Origin: Variovorax sp037204085
GTDB taxonomy: Bacteria; Pseudomonadota; Gammaproteobacteria; Burkholderiales; Burkholderiaceae_C
Length of the DNA stretch: 64,000 nt
Assembly (NCBI RefSeq): GCF_037204085.1
Contig: NZ_JBBCBW010000007.1
Coordinates: forward strand, 186,001-250,000
Direction: 5' to 3'
The notes beneath the pieces are model-generated. The model searched no databases and was not told the DNA's origin. It saw only the letters and a list, made by a program, of their open reading frames with translations. Made by a program: the position numbers and the translations under genes. This document shows, piece after piece, positions 1 to 8,220 of the stretch. The number at the start of each line of letters is the position of its first letter. The first letter of the stretch is position 1.

Positions 1-670
1 GCGTTTGCACCACCTCGGGCGCGACACCTTCGGCGCGCAGCCGCCCGGCCACCAGCTCGTAAAGGTAGCGCGACTCCGATGGGCAGAACTCGATGAAGGC
101 CTGCCCTTCGAGCGCGTCCAGCGGAATCGATTCAAGCTGCGCCAGCGGGTGCTCCGCCGGTACTGCAAGCACAAAGGGCTCGCGGAATATCGCGGCCGAT
201 TCGGTAAAGCTGCGCGGCGCAAACGGCCGCACGATGCCCAGCTCGACTCGGTCGGCGCCAATGGCCTCGATCTGGTCGGCGGTCTGCATCTCGCGCAGCA
301 TCACCTGCACGTCGGGCAACTGGGCGCGCACCGTGGCCAGCAGCTGCGGCAGCATGGTGAAGCTGGCCGCGGGAATGAACCCCATGGTCACGCTGCCGGC
401 ATCGGCGCGCATGGCGCGACGCGCGGCCAGCGTGGCCGCCTGGCTGCGGCGCAAGATGTCTTCGGCCTCACGCAGAAACACCTCGCCGGCGGGCGTGAGC
501 CGCACGCTGCCGCCGGCACGCTCCAGCAGCAGCACGCCCACTTCATGCTCCAGCAGCTGGATCTGCCGGGTGAGCGGCGGCTGTGTCATGTTCAGCGATG
601 CGGCGGCGCGGCCGAAATGCAATTCGGTGGCAACGGCCACAAAGCAGCGGAGTTGGGTGAGCTGGAACAC
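1..670 (-). CDS. LysR-family transcriptional regulator, 3' part beyond window
   Basis: The visible protein starts with a GTG codon because the reading frame meets a stop two codons upstream. The N-terminus (FQLTQLRCFVAVATELHFG, then AAASLNMTQPPLTRQI) is a classic LysR winged helix-turn-helix, followed by the linker and the first part of a periplasmic-binding-protein-like effector domain. The C-terminus lies outside the window. It is divergent from the DapA-family gene, the usual layout for a LysR protein controlling its neighbour, so it probably senses the sugar acid or carboxylate handled by the next two genes. The family assignment is firm; the ligand is unknown. Confidence 0.93.
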   Translation of the reverse strand, partial: MFQLTQLRCFVAVATELHFGRAAASLNMTQPPLTRQIQLLEHEVGVLLLERAGGSVRLTPAGEVFLREAEDILRRSQAATLAARRAMRADAGSVTMGFIPAASFTMLPQLLATVRAQLPDVQVMLREMQTADQIEAIGADRVELGIVRPFAPRSFTESAAIFREPFVLAVPAEHPLAQLESIPLDALEGQAFIEFCPSESRYLYELVAGRLRAEGVAPEVVQT

Positions 671-671
671 G

Positions 672-686
672 ATTCAAATCTTGAAT
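672..686. promoter_or_regulatory. Perfect palindrome, candidate LysR operator
   Basis: ATTCAA-ATC-TTGAAT is a perfect 6-bp inverted repeat with a 3-bp centre, immediately upstream of the GTG start of the LysR gene and about 95 bp upstream of the divergent aldolase gene. A second short palindrome, CCAT-GT-ATGG, lies at 696-705. LysR proteins usually bind such dyads in shared divergent promoters. The role is inferred from position and symmetry. Confidence 0.4.
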
Positions 687-780
687 GGCGGCATCCCATG
701 TATGGATTGGACGCTGTTGCCGGTGGCTCCTAGAGTAGCCGTTCTCCGCGCTTCATCCATTTTCCAATCCTGTATTCGAC

Positions 781-1698
781 ATGAGTTCTTTCCAAGGCCG
801 CGCGTTGCGCGAGGCACTCAACGGCATCTCCGGCATTCTGGTAACGCCCTTCGACGCCAGCGACGCCATCAGCGTTGCACCGCTCAAGCCGGTGGTCGAC
901 CGCGCCGTGCAGGCCGGCGTGCATGTGCTGGTTGCCAACGGCAACACCAGCGAGTTCTACGGCCTGCAGGCGCACGAGGCCGAGCGCATGGTGCATGCCA
1001 CAGCCGAATGCATTGCGGGCCGCGTGCCCCTGTTGGCGGGCGTGGGCCGCAGCGTTCACGAGGCCTGCGCCCTGGCACGTGCCTCGCGCCAGGCAGGTGC
1101 CGACGCGCTGATGGTGCACCAGCCGCCCGACCCCTTCGTTGCGCCGCGCGGCGTGGTGGCGTACCTGCGAAAGATCGCGGACGCGGCCGATGGCCTGCCG
1201 ATGGTGCTGTACCTGCGCAACGAGAACATCGGCCTGGCCGCCATCGAAGAGCTCTGCCGCATCCCCGAGATCGTGGGCGTGAAATGGGCTTCGCCCACGC
1301 CGCTGGTGCTGGCCGAGGCCATGCGCCGCACCGCCGACCGCCAGCTGGCCTGGGTGGGCGGCCTGGCCGAAGTGTGGGCACCGCCCTTCTACGCCGTGGG
1401 CGCACGCGGGTTTACCTCGGGCCTCATCAACGTGCTGCCGGAGCGCTCGGTGGCCATCTACAACGCGCTCGAAGCGGCCGACCATGCGCTGGCCATGCGC
1501 CTCATCGGCGAGATGCTGCCCTTCGAAGAGCTTCGCGCGCAAGAAAACAACGGCACCAACGTGACCGTGGTGAAGACCGCACTGCAGTTGATGGGCAACG
1601 ACTGCGGCGCGACCCGTCCGCCTTCGGCCTGGCCGTTGACGGACCACCAGCACCGGCAGCTGCATGCACTCATGTCGGGCTGGAACCTGCTGCGCTGA
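781..1698 (+). CDS. Dihydrodipicolinate synthase/N-acetylneuraminate lyase family aldolase or dehydratase
   Basis: This is a 305-residue TIM-barrel class I aldolase of the DapA superfamily. The NGNTSEF segment (about 53-59) corresponds to the substrate carboxylate-binding motif. Tyr144 in VLYLRN and Lys168 in GVKWAS are the expected proton relay and Schiff-base lysine. The true DapA enzyme is unlikely here, because the gene sits beside a LysR regulator and a Bug receptor rather than lysine genes. A 5-dehydro-4-deoxyglucarate dehydratase-like or 2-keto-3-deoxy sugar acid aldolase role fits better. The gene is followed after 79 bp by the receptor gene, probably in one transcript. Substrate is not established. 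Confidence 0.85.
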   Translation: MSSFQGRALREALNGISGILVTPFDASDAISVAPLKPVVDRAVQAGVHVLVANGNTSEFYGLQAHEAERMVHATAECIAGRVPLLAGVGRSVHEACALARASRQAGADALMVHQPPDPFVAPRGVVAYLRKIADAADGLPMVLYLRNENIGLAAIEELCRIPEIVGVKWASPTPLVLAEAMRRTADRQLAWVGGLAEVWAPPFYAVGARGFTSGLINVLPERSVAIYNALEAADHALAMRLIGEMLPFEELRAQENNGTNVTVVKTALQLMGNDCGATRPPSAWPLTDHQHRQLHALMSGWNLLR

Positions 1699-1777
1699 TC
1701 TCTTGCGGCAGTGCGCGGATTCGAAGTTGCCGCTCTCTCTTTCTTTTTCTCTCTCCATAACTATTAAGGACAAACCA

Positions 1778-2737
1778 ATGAACCATCGCCGATCGCTCCT
1801 GGCCCTTGCCATGCTCCTTCCGCTCTGCGGCGCCGCCAGCGCGCAGAACTTTCCCGCGCGGCCCATCACCATCGTGGTGGGCTCCAGCGCCGGCAGTGCC
1901 ACCGACGGGTTGGCGCGCGCCATCGGGCTGGAGCTGACCAAGGAAACGGGCCAGCCCGTGATCGTCGACAACCGGGCCGGCGCGTTCGGCGGCATTGCGG
2001 CGCAGTTTGTCGCGCGTGCCCAGCCCGACGGCTACACGGTGTTCATGACCACCAACACCACGCAATCGGCCAACCCGCATCTGCAGAAAAAGCTTTCGTA
2101 CGACCCCATCAAGGACTTCGCGCCGGTGTCGCTGTTGACCAAGGGCTACCAGCTGCTGGTGGTCAACCCGCAGGTCAAGGCCAACAACGTGGCCGAACTG
2201 ATTGCCGCCGCCAAGGCCGCGCCGGGCAAGCTCAACTACGGCTCGGGTAGTTCGTCCGCGCAGGTGGCCACCGAACTGTTTCAGCAGATGACGGGCACCA
2301 AGTTCAACTACGTGCCCTACAAGGCCAACCCGCCGGCGGTGCTCGACCTGGTGGCGGGCCAAACCGACCTGATGATTGCCGACCTTGCCACCACCCTGCC
2401 CCACGTGAAGGCGGGCAAGCTGCGTGCACTGGGCGTGAGCAGCCCCAAGCGCCTGCCGCTGGTGCAGGGCGTTCCGGCCATTGCCGAATCGCTGGCGGGC
2501 TACGAGTTCGGCTATTGGAACGCGCTCTATGCGCCCGCCGGCACGCCGGCCCCGGTGGTGCAGCGGCTGAATGCGCTCATGCACCGCGCCATCGAAACGC
2601 CCGCGGTGCAAAAACTGGTCGAGCAGGCCGGCATGGAAGCCGCGCTCTCCACGCCCGAAGAGCTGGCGCGGTTCCAGCTGGCCGAACTCAGCCGCTGGGG
2701 CCAGATCATCAAGGCCGCGGGCATTGCGGCGGAATAG
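1778..2737 (+). CDS. Bug-family tripartite tricarboxylate transporter substrate-binding protein (TctC-like)
   Basis: This 319-residue periplasmic receptor opens with a Sec signal peptide (MNHRRSLLALAMLLPLC, cleavage near ASAQ) and continues with the Bug hallmark PARPITIVVGSSAGSATD. Repeated family landmarks follow, such as IVDNRAGAFGG and the closing LARFQLAELSRWGQIIKAAG. A good ribosome-binding site (TAAGGA) lies eight bases before the ATG. Bug proteins bind carboxylates or amides for TctAB-type transporters, but no tctA or tctB gene is visible here, as is common for Bug genes in Burkholderiales. Cotranscription with the aldolase suggests it captures that enzyme's precursor. Confidence 0.9.
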   Translation: MNHRRSLLALAMLLPLCGAASAQNFPARPITIVVGSSAGSATDGLARAIGLELTKETGQPVIVDNRAGAFGGIAAQFVARAQPDGYTVFMTTNTTQSANPHLQKKLSYDPIKDFAPVSLLTKGYQLLVVNPQVKANNVAELIAAAKAAPGKLNYGSGSSSAQVATELFQQMTGTKFNYVPYKANPPAVLDLVAGQTDLMIADLATTLPHVKAGKLRALGVSSPKRLPLVQGVPAIAESLAGYEFGYWNALYAPAGTPAPVVQRLNALMHRAIETPAVQKLVEQAGMEAALSTPEELARFQLAELSRWGQIIKAAGIAAE

Positions 2738-2751
2738 GCAGCGCTACCTGT

Positions 2752-3303
2752 TCAGGCCGGTTGCTCGTGCAGCGGGCCTGTGTACTCACCCCGGGCCGGA
2801 TAGTCGTTCTTGATGACGAAATCCAGCGCCTGCACCATCTCCGCGAAGTTGGGGCGTACAAAAGGCATCGACTGCACCGAGAGGTAGTAAACGGTGTTGT
2901 CGGGCCTGACGAGAAACAAGCCTGGCTCCGAGAAAAGCGCCGGCTCCTCGATGCCGATGGACGTCTTGCCGCGAGACGCCGAAACGTACAGGCCCCACTC
3001 CCTGGCCTTCGACAGCGAAAGCCCGTAGCCGATGCGCAAGTTGGCTGCGCCGATCTTCTCGGCCATGGCGCGTGCGCGTTCTTCGCCGTCCGAGCTGATG
3101 GCAATGGTGCTGACGCCGCGCTCGGCGAATGACGGGGTCAGCCGCTCAAGCTCCTTCAGGTAGGTGGCGCAAATCGGGCAATGCAGGCCCCGGTAGAAGC
3201 ACAGCAGCGTCATTCGCTCGGGTGCGTCGTCGGCCAGGCGAAAGGGGCCGCCGGCGAGGGTATCGACCACGAGTTCCGGGGCTTGTTGGCGGGGGGTCAG
3301 CAT
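2752..3303 (-). CDS. Peroxiredoxin-like (AhpC/TSA) thioredoxin-fold protein
   Basis: The protein has 183 residues. After a short N-terminus (MLTPRQQAPELVVDTLAGGP) it shows the thioredoxin-fold strand LLCFYRGLHCPICATYLKEL with Cys42 and Cys45 in a CPIC arrangement, then a typical peroxiredoxin middle part (VSTIAISSDGEERARAMAEKI) and a C-terminal DFVIKNDYPARGE segment. This matches the peroxiredoxin-like subgroup with a CxxC rather than a single peroxidatic cysteine. The start was chosen for the AAGGA ribosome site just upstream and for the conserved N-terminus. It probably reduces organic peroxides or disulfides. It is divergent from an AraC regulator that may control it. Confidence 0.85.
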   Translation of the reverse strand: MLTPRQQAPELVVDTLAGGPFRLADDAPERMTLLCFYRGLHCPICATYLKELERLTPSFAERGVSTIAISSDGEERARAMAEKIGAANLRIGYGLSLSKAREWGLYVSASRGKTSIGIEEPALFSEPGLFLVRPDNTVYYLSVQSMPFVRPNFAEMVQALDFVIKNDYPARGEYTGPLHEQPA

Positions 3304-3348
3304 GTGGGTGTTCCTTTGAGGTGGTTGCAAACGAGCCTCAAAGATCGC

Positions 3349-4152
3349 ATGCTTGCGATCATGAAGAGTCCAGATTCCATGATTCAAAGTCCAAAGCCGG
3401 CCAAGGCCGACCGTCTTGCGGCGTTCATCGAGGTGTTCAAGCTGCGGGTTGCCGTGCTCGCCGAGCCTCACACACGCGGACCGGTTTTGCTGCTTGCGGG
3501 CGAGGACGGAATGGACGGTGAAGCCGGTGCCCGGGTCGTCTTTCGGCTGCATGGCTTCAGCGCGTTGCCGCCTGATCTGCGTGTTGCGGCGCATGTCGAT
3601 TTCGACAACGACACCAACCCGCTGATGAGCGCCATGCCCGACGAGATATCGGTGCCCCTGAAGGAGTCGCTGGCGCTGGAGGCCACCGCGAAGGCATTTC
3701 TTTCAGAGGCCATTGAAAGCCGATGCGGCCGCAGCGCCGCCCTGAACCGCCTTGCCGAAGTGCTCATGCTGATGGTGCTGAGAAGCGCGATCGACACTGG
3801 TGCGCAGAAGCCGGGTCTGCTTGCCGGGCTTGCGCACCCCGTGCTGCATCGCGCGCTGGTGTCGATTCACGAAGCGCCGTCGCGGCAATGGACGGTGGAC
3901 GACCTGGCGGACCGAACGGCCATGTCCAGGAGCGCATTCATGTCGGCGTTTCGCGCGACGGTGGGTATGACTCCGATGGCGTACCTGAGCTCCTGGCGGC
4001 TCACGCTGGCACGCCGGCACCTGGCGGCCGGAGACGCCGTGAAGCTGACGGCGCGGCGGGCCGGCTTCGGGAGCGCCGCGGCTTTTTCGAGGGCGTTCTC
4101 CAGGGCGTATGGGCACGCGCCGGCCGAATTGAAGCGTGCCGCCGGCGCTTGA
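3349..4152 (+). CDS. AraC-family transcriptional regulator with N-terminal cupin-type domain
   Basis: About 267 residues. The N-terminal half (DRLAAFIEVFKLRVAVLAEP onward) resembles the AraC-binding cupin family found in redox-linked regulators. The C-terminal hundred residues carry two helix-turn-helix motifs (WTVDDLADRTAMSRSAFMSAF and then ARRAGFGSAAAFSRAFSRAYG) ending in the typical HAPAELKR. Three in-frame ATGs (3349, 3361, 3379) are possible starts and none has a strong ribosome site. The gene is divergent from the peroxiredoxin-like gene with a gap of only 45 bp, a common pairing for this regulator subfamily, so it is probably a local activator responding to a reactive compound. Confidence 0.85.
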   Translation: MLAIMKSPDSMIQSPKPAKADRLAAFIEVFKLRVAVLAEPHTRGPVLLLAGEDGMDGEAGARVVFRLHGFSALPPDLRVAAHVDFDNDTNPLMSAMPDEISVPLKESLALEATAKAFLSEAIESRCGRSAALNRLAEVLMLMVLRSAIDTGAQKPGLLAGLAHPVLHRALVSIHEAPSRQWTVDDLADRTAMSRSAFMSAFRATVGMTPMAYLSSWRLTLARRHLAAGDAVKLTARRAGFGSAAAFSRAFSRAYGHAPAELKRAAGA

Positions 4153-4217
4153 CAATACCGCCGCACTTATCCAATACTCAACCCAACGGTTAACTATTGA
4201 ATGAGAGGACACTCCGC

Positions 4218-4565
4218 ATGAAATACCAGGGAAGCTGCCACTGCGGCCGCATCAAGTTCGAGGCCGAGGGCGAGATCGCTTCGGCTCTGTCGTGCAATTG
4301 CTCCATGTGCCAGCGCAAGGGCACGCTGATGTGGTTTGTGCCGCGCGGCAACATGCAGTTGCTCACGCCCGAAGAAGACACCAGCGTCTACCTCTTCAAC
4401 AAGCACGTGATCAAGCACCGCTTCTGCCCCGAGTGCGGCATTCATCCCTATGGCGAGGCCAAGGCCCCGTCGGGCGAGCCGATGGCGGCCATCAACATCC
4501 GCTGCATCGAAGGCATCGATCTGCAGGCGATACCGGTCACGCAGTTCGACGGGCGATCGGTATAG
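4218..4565 (+). CDS. GFA-family (glutathione-dependent formaldehyde-activating enzyme-like) zinc protein
   Basis: A compact 115-residue protein whose cysteine layout is that of the GFA fold: Cys7 and Cys9 (SCHCG), Cys26, Cys28 and Cys31 (CNCSMC), and Cys70 and Cys73 (FCPECG). These form the two zinc sites of the family. The ATG at 4218 is preceded by GAGAGGA and is preferred over an upstream TTG. Most GFA homologues are not true formaldehyde-activating enzymes, so the glutathione or aldehyde role is only a family possibility. Its last 29 bp overlap the convergent end of the CFA-like methylase gene. Confidence 0.88.
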   Translation: MKYQGSCHCGRIKFEAEGEIASALSCNCSMCQRKGTLMWFVPRGNMQLLTPEEDTSVYLFNKHVIKHRFCPECGIHPYGEAKAPSGEPMAAINIRCIEGIDLQAIPVTQFDGRSV

Positions 4566-5838
4566 GCTCGGCCTGGCTCGGCGCGTGCTTCAGCGTGAAG
4601 AGCCCCACGTCCACCCGCCCCGACAGAAAGCCCGCCTCGCAGTAGCAGAGGTAGTACTCCCACAGCCGCTTGAACGAGGCGTCGAATCCCAGCGGCTCGA
4701 TGGACGGCCATGCTGCAAGAAAGCGGTGCCGCCATTCCGCGAGCGTGGCCGCGTAGCTGGCCCCGAACGATTCGGCGCACTCCAGCGTGAGGCCCGCGCG
4801 GGCAGCCTCGGCCTCGAGCGCGCGCACCGTCGGCAGCATGCCACCCGGAAAGATGAAGCGCTGAATGAAGTCAGGGCTGCGGCGGTACTGTTCGAAGTGC
4901 TGGTCCGCAATGGTGATGACCTGCACCACCGCCGTGCCGCCCGGCGCCAGGCGCTCGCGAAGCGTGTCGAAGTACACCGGCCAGTAGCGCTCGCCCACGG
5001 CTTCGAGCATTTCGATGGACACGATGCGGTCGTAGCGGCCCTGCACGTCGCGGTAGTCCTGCAGGCGCAGGTCGATTTGCGCTGACAGCCCCTCTTCTTG
5101 CACGCGCTGCTGCGCATGCGCGAGCTGTTCGGCGGAAAGCGTGAGGCCCGTGACCTGTGCACCGTGCCGCCGCGCCAGCGCGAGTGCGAGTGCGCCCCAG
5201 CCGCACCCGATTTCGAGCACCGAGTCGCCGGGCGCCGGCGCAAGCAGTTCGGCAATGCGATCGATCTTGGCCGCCTGCGCCTCTTCGAGCGATTCGTCGC
5301 CCGTGGCATACAGCGCGCTTGAATAGATCAGGTCGGCATCGAGCCACTGGGCATAGAAGGCGTTGCCCATGTCGTAGTGAAAGGAGATGTTCTGCCGGCT
5401 GCCGCGGCGCGTGTTGGCGCGCATGCGGTGCACGGCGCGGCCGAACCATTTCGCGGGCAGCGAGGCCTCGAAGACGCGGCCCCAGCCGGCCTCGTTGCGA
5501 ATACCGAATTCGAGCAGCGCCGTCAGGTCATGGCTCGACCAGTCGCCATCGCGGTAAGACTCGGCAAGGCCGATGTCGCCTCGCAGCAGCATGCGCGCGA
5601 GCGGCCGCCAGCGGTGCAGCCTGATGGCGGCATGCGGGCCGGCCGCCGCGCCGCGGCCTTCCACGCGCTCGCCATTGGGCAGTTCCACGGAAATGGCGCC
5701 GCAGTGCACGCTGCGCAGCAGGCGCGCCAGCAGCCGGCGCAGCGGCCGACGAATCCAGGACGTTGGAGCAAGCCCCACGGGCGAGCCAAGTGCCGCAGCC
5801 TCGAGGCCGCTGGACGTGGAAGAAGTTGAATTGCTCAT
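4537..5838 (-). CDS. CFA-synthase-like SAM-dependent lipid methylase (copy 1)
   Basis: A 433-residue member of the cyclopropane-fatty-acyl-phospholipid synthase family, acting on unsaturated acyl chains in membrane phospholipids. The SAM site is VLEIGCGWGALALAL (about 207-221), and Glu279 in IEMLEAVG matches the conserved acidic residue of E. coli Cfa (E239). From my alignment, two other catalytic residues of E. coli Cfa are changed: the cysteine of the YSCAYW motif is Ser174 (IYSSALY), and the histidine of LLHTIG is Gln306. That suggests methyl transfer without ring closure. Last gene of an operon; its ATG overlaps the DUF1365 stop (ATGA). Associated with the ECF/ChrR block. Confidence 0.88.
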   Translation of the reverse strand: MSNSTSSTSSGLEAAALGSPVGLAPTSWIRRPLRRLLARLLRSVHCGAISVELPNGERVEGRGAAAGPHAAIRLHRWRPLARMLLRGDIGLAESYRDGDWSSHDLTALLEFGIRNEAGWGRVFEASLPAKWFGRAVHRMRANTRRGSRQNISFHYDMGNAFYAQWLDADLIYSSALYATGDESLEEAQAAKIDRIAELLAPAPGDSVLEIGCGWGALALALARRHGAQVTGLTLSAEQLAHAQQRVQEEGLSAQIDLRLQDYRDVQGRYDRIVSIEMLEAVGERYWPVYFDTLRERLAPGGTAVVQVITIADQHFEQYRRSPDFIQRFIFPGGMLPTVRALEAEAARAGLTLECAESFGASYAATLAEWRHRFLAAWPSIEPLGFDASFKRLWEYYLCYCEAGFLSGRVDVGLFTLKHAPSQAEPIPIARRTA

Positions 5839-6632
5839 GAGTCCTTGGTTCCAGCAATGGTGACCGGCTTCGCGGGCGCGGGCGGGCAAGAGCGGAAGCG
5901 CGCGCCCTTCACCCACAGCTGCAGCGCCTCCCAGTGAATGGCGGCGATGACCTTGAAGGTCAGCAGCGGGTGGGAGAAAAAGGCCAGCGCCAGTGCCGCA
6001 TCGCCCAGCGGTCGGCGCTGCGCATCCAGGCTCGCGGTGAGCACTGCGCCTTCCGCATCGCGCGCGGTAATGCCGATGCGTAGCCCCTTGCGCTCTGCAT
6101 CAGGCGGCTCGACGCGAAAGTCGTAGCGCATGTCGATATCAAGAAACGGCGACACATGAAAGTGCTTGGCGCATTGCTGCGCGATGCGCTCGCCATGGCG
6201 CTCGGCCTCGCTCACCGGAATCAGGTAGCTGTGGCGCTGGCCGAATGTGTTGCTCACCTCGTAGAGCACGGCCTGCAGGCCACCGCCCTCCGGGTGGCCG
6301 CAAAAGTACACGCTGAGCGGATTGAACGCGTAGCCCAGGATGCGCGGCATGCTGAGCAGATGAATGGCGCCGCCGGTGCGCAGGCCCGCGGCATCGAGCT
6401 GCCGTTCCACATACCCGCGCAGCGCCATGCCGTCGCCCGCGCCGTAGTCGCTTTCATGCAGGCTGAACAGGTTGAAGCGGTTGAATGAAAAGAGCCGCAG
6501 CCTGCGCGAAAGCGCCGGCAATTCGTCGACGTCCACCAGCAGCGAGAACACGCGGTAGCCCAGCCGGTGGCGCGCCGGGCGCAGCCGCTGGTGCGTTACG
6601 CGGCCAAGATAGAGGGCGGAGCCTTGCTTCAA
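5835..6632 (-). CDS. DUF1365 family protein
   Basis: About 265 residues beginning SALYLGRVTHQRLRPARHRLGY, with the typical DUF1365 features YRVFSLLVDVDELP, FNRFNLFSLHESDYG, and RILGYAFNPLSVYFCG. The biochemical activity of the family is undetermined, but these genes nearly always sit between a flavoprotein and a CFA-like methylase, and are thought to work on fatty acyl chains. I chose a TTG start because it overlaps the upstream stop in TTGA and is directly followed by the family's conserved N-terminus. An ATG 63 bp further upstream would overlap the flavoprotein gene heavily. Confidence 0.85.
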   Translation of the reverse strand: MKQGSALYLGRVTHQRLRPARHRLGYRVFSLLVDVDELPALSRRLRLFSFNRFNLFSLHESDYGAGDGMALRGYVERQLDAAGLRTGGAIHLLSMPRILGYAFNPLSVYFCGHPEGGGLQAVLYEVSNTFGQRHSYLIPVSEAERHGERIAQQCAKHFHVSPFLDIDMRYDFRVEPPDAERKGLRIGITARDAEGAVLTASLDAQRRPLGDAALALAFFSHPLLTFKVIAAIHWEALQLWVKGARFRSCPPAPAKPVTIAGTKDS

Positions 6633-8005
6633 GCAGCCTCCGCCGCAGCGGTGGGACGCAGCTTGATGCGACCCGATTCGTTCGGCACAGTCCACGGGCG
6701 GCGCAAGCCGCCCAGCGCCTCGGCCACGGCCAGGCCGGCCTGCAACCCGTCTTCATGGAAGCCCGATCCGAAGTAGGCCCCGCAGAACCAGGTGCGGCGC
6801 TGCCCCTGCAGCGACCAGAGTTCGTCCTGCGCGCGCATGGCGGCCGAGTTGAACACCGGGTGCTCGTACACCTCGCTGCCGATCAAATGCTCGCGCGCCG
6901 GCTCGTGCACGGGGTTGAGGGTGAGAAAGAGCGGCGTGCTTTCCGGAATGCTCTGCAGCCTGTTCATCCAGTAGGTCACGCACAGCGCGCCGCCGCGGCT
7001 GCGGTCGGCCATGTAGTTCCAGCTGGACCACACCGCGCGCCGGTGAGGCATGAGGCTCGGGTCGCTGTGCAGCACCGCGCGGTTGCGGCTGTAGCCGAAG
7101 GCGCCGAGCAGCCGAGTTTCAGCGCTGCTTGCGTCCGGCAGCAGGCGCAGCGCGTGGTCGGCGTGCGTGGCCAGCACCACATGGTCGAACCGCCTCGGCG
7201 CGCCTCCGCCTTCGGTCAGCACAAGAACGGAGTCGGCCTCGCGCCGCACCTGCACGGCGGCAGTGTCCAGCCGCAGCCGGTCGCCCATGCCGTGGGTGAG
7301 CCGTTGCACGTAGCGCACGCTGCCGCCCGCCACGGTGCGCCACAGCGGCCGGCCGCCAAGGTTGAGCAAGTGGTGGTTCTCGCAAAAGCGCACGAAGGCC
7401 TCGGTCGGGTAGTCGCCGATGCGCGCGGCGGGGGTCGACCAGATGGCCGCCGCCATCGGGTACAGGTGGTCTTCCCTGAAGGCCTGGCCGTAGCCTCGCG
7501 CATCAAGGTAGCAATCGAGCGGCAGCAGGCCGTATTGCGCCGCATCGCCCGGCGCCTGCCGGTAGAAGCGCACCAGGTCGTACAGCATCGACCAGAAACG
7601 CGGACTTGCCAGGTTGCCGCGCTGCGCGAACAGGCCGCCCAGGCCGCTGCCCGAATACTCGAGCGCGCCGTTGTCCAGGCTCACGGCAAAAGACATCTCC
7701 GCAGGCTGCGTTGCCACGCCCAGGTGCGCGAACAATGCCGTGAGGTTCGGGTAGGCCGATTCGTTGTAGACGATGAAGCCCGTGTCGACCGGGGTCACCC
7801 CCGCCCCGCTCGAGACCTGCACGGTGTTGCTGTGGCCGCCGGGCCGGTTGTCGGCCTCGTACAACGTGACCCGGTGCCGCTGCGACAGCAGCCAGGCGGC
7901 CGAAAGCCCCGAAATGCCGCTGCCGATGACCGCAATATCGAGCGCCGGCCCGCCAGGAGCCTGGATGTGCGGCGCGGGCGTGTCGGAGGCTGCTGCAATC
8001 GTCAT
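6629..8005 (-). CDS. FAD-dependent amine-oxidase-like oxidoreductase (lipid-modification cluster)
   Basis: A 458-residue flavoprotein with an N-terminal dinucleotide-binding motif IAVIGSGISGLSAAWLL (about 24-40), the arginine-containing follow-up LYEADNRPGGHSNT, and a C-terminal FAD segment FCGAYFGSGFHEDGLQAGLAVAEALGG. The fold is that of amine oxidases and phytoene desaturases. In the same context elsewhere such proteins are proposed desaturases or oxidases of methylated acyl chains. First gene of a three-gene operon with DUF1365 and the CFA-like methylase, all joined by 4-bp overlaps. A sigma-factor-like promoter lies 30-59 bp upstream of its ATG. Confidence 0.88.
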   Translation of the reverse strand: MTIAAASDTPAPHIQAPGGPALDIAVIGSGISGLSAAWLLSQRHRVTLYEADNRPGGHSNTVQVSSGAGVTPVDTGFIVYNESAYPNLTALFAHLGVATQPAEMSFAVSLDNGALEYSGSGLGGLFAQRGNLASPRFWSMLYDLVRFYRQAPGDAAQYGLLPLDCYLDARGYGQAFREDHLYPMAAAIWSTPAARIGDYPTEAFVRFCENHHLLNLGGRPLWRTVAGGSVRYVQRLTHGMGDRLRLDTAAVQVRREADSVLVLTEGGGAPRRFDHVVLATHADHALRLLPDASSAETRLLGAFGYSRNRAVLHSDPSLMPHRRAVWSSWNYMADRSRGGALCVTYWMNRLQSIPESTPLFLTLNPVHEPAREHLIGSEVYEHPVFNSAAMRAQDELWSLQGQRRTWFCGAYFGSGFHEDGLQAGLAVAEALGGLRRPWTVPNESGRIKLRPTAAAEAA

Positions 8006-8034
8006 GGGGGCTCCGGAAAAGAAAGATGTGCCAA

Positions 8035-8064
8035 CTTGTACGCGGCCCGGGCCGGTTTGGATTT
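8035..8064 (-). promoter_or_regulatory. Candidate ECF-sigma promoter of the flavoprotein operon
   Basis: On the minus strand, -35 AAATCC (8064-8059) is followed by an 18-bp spacer ending in GCG and a -10 beginning TACAAG (8040-8035). The ATG of the flavoprotein is 30 bp downstream. The element matches in layout those before the sigma gene and before the second methylase operon. The -35 is the weakest of the three. Read by eye only. Confidence 0.5.
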
Positions 8065-8087
8065 GCCCCTATTACAAAGAACCGCTG

Positions 8088-8117
8088 TGATCTAATGCCG
8101 CCGGCGGTGCGTAAGAG
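8088..8117 (+). promoter_or_regulatory. Candidate autoregulatory ECF-sigma promoter of sigma/chrR operon
   Basis: TGATCT (8088-8093), an 18-bp spacer ending in GCG, then TAAGAG (8112-8117). This closely resembles the TGATCC-N18-TAAG promoter known for RpoE of Rhodobacter sphaeroides, an ECF11 sigma factor partnered by ChrR. Transcription would start near 8120-8125, which argues against the in-frame ATG at 8122 as translation start and for the ATG at 8221. Confidence 0.65.
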
Positions 8118-8220
8118 CAGCATGAACACCGTCCGACAAACCACGGCACCGGTCTCCTCGCGCGTTCGACCGCGAGCGCCTTGGCTGTCGATCGTGACAC
8201 TGCATCAAGGCCGGGACGCG

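Noticed and set aside
781..1698. True dihydrodipicolinate synthase (dapA) of lysine synthesis
   Set aside because: The neighbours are a LysR regulator and a Bug receptor, which fit catabolism of a carboxylate rather than amino acid synthesis; the family is broad.
93..1760. A 555-codon plus-strand open frame across the LysR and aldolase genes
   Set aside because: It is an off-frame shadow of the aldolase and an antisense shadow of the LysR gene. Its composition is Arg/Ala/Pro-rich with no recognisable domain.
730..1995. A 421-codon minus-strand open frame opposite the aldolase and Bug genes
   Set aside because: Shadow of the two real genes on the plus strand; the translated sequence is typical His/Gln/Arg-rich antisense product.
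8122..8220. N-terminal extension of the sigma factor beginning MNTVRQ
   Set aside because: It would start at or before the expected transcription start of the matching promoter, and family members begin near MPTSEELNNL at 8221.
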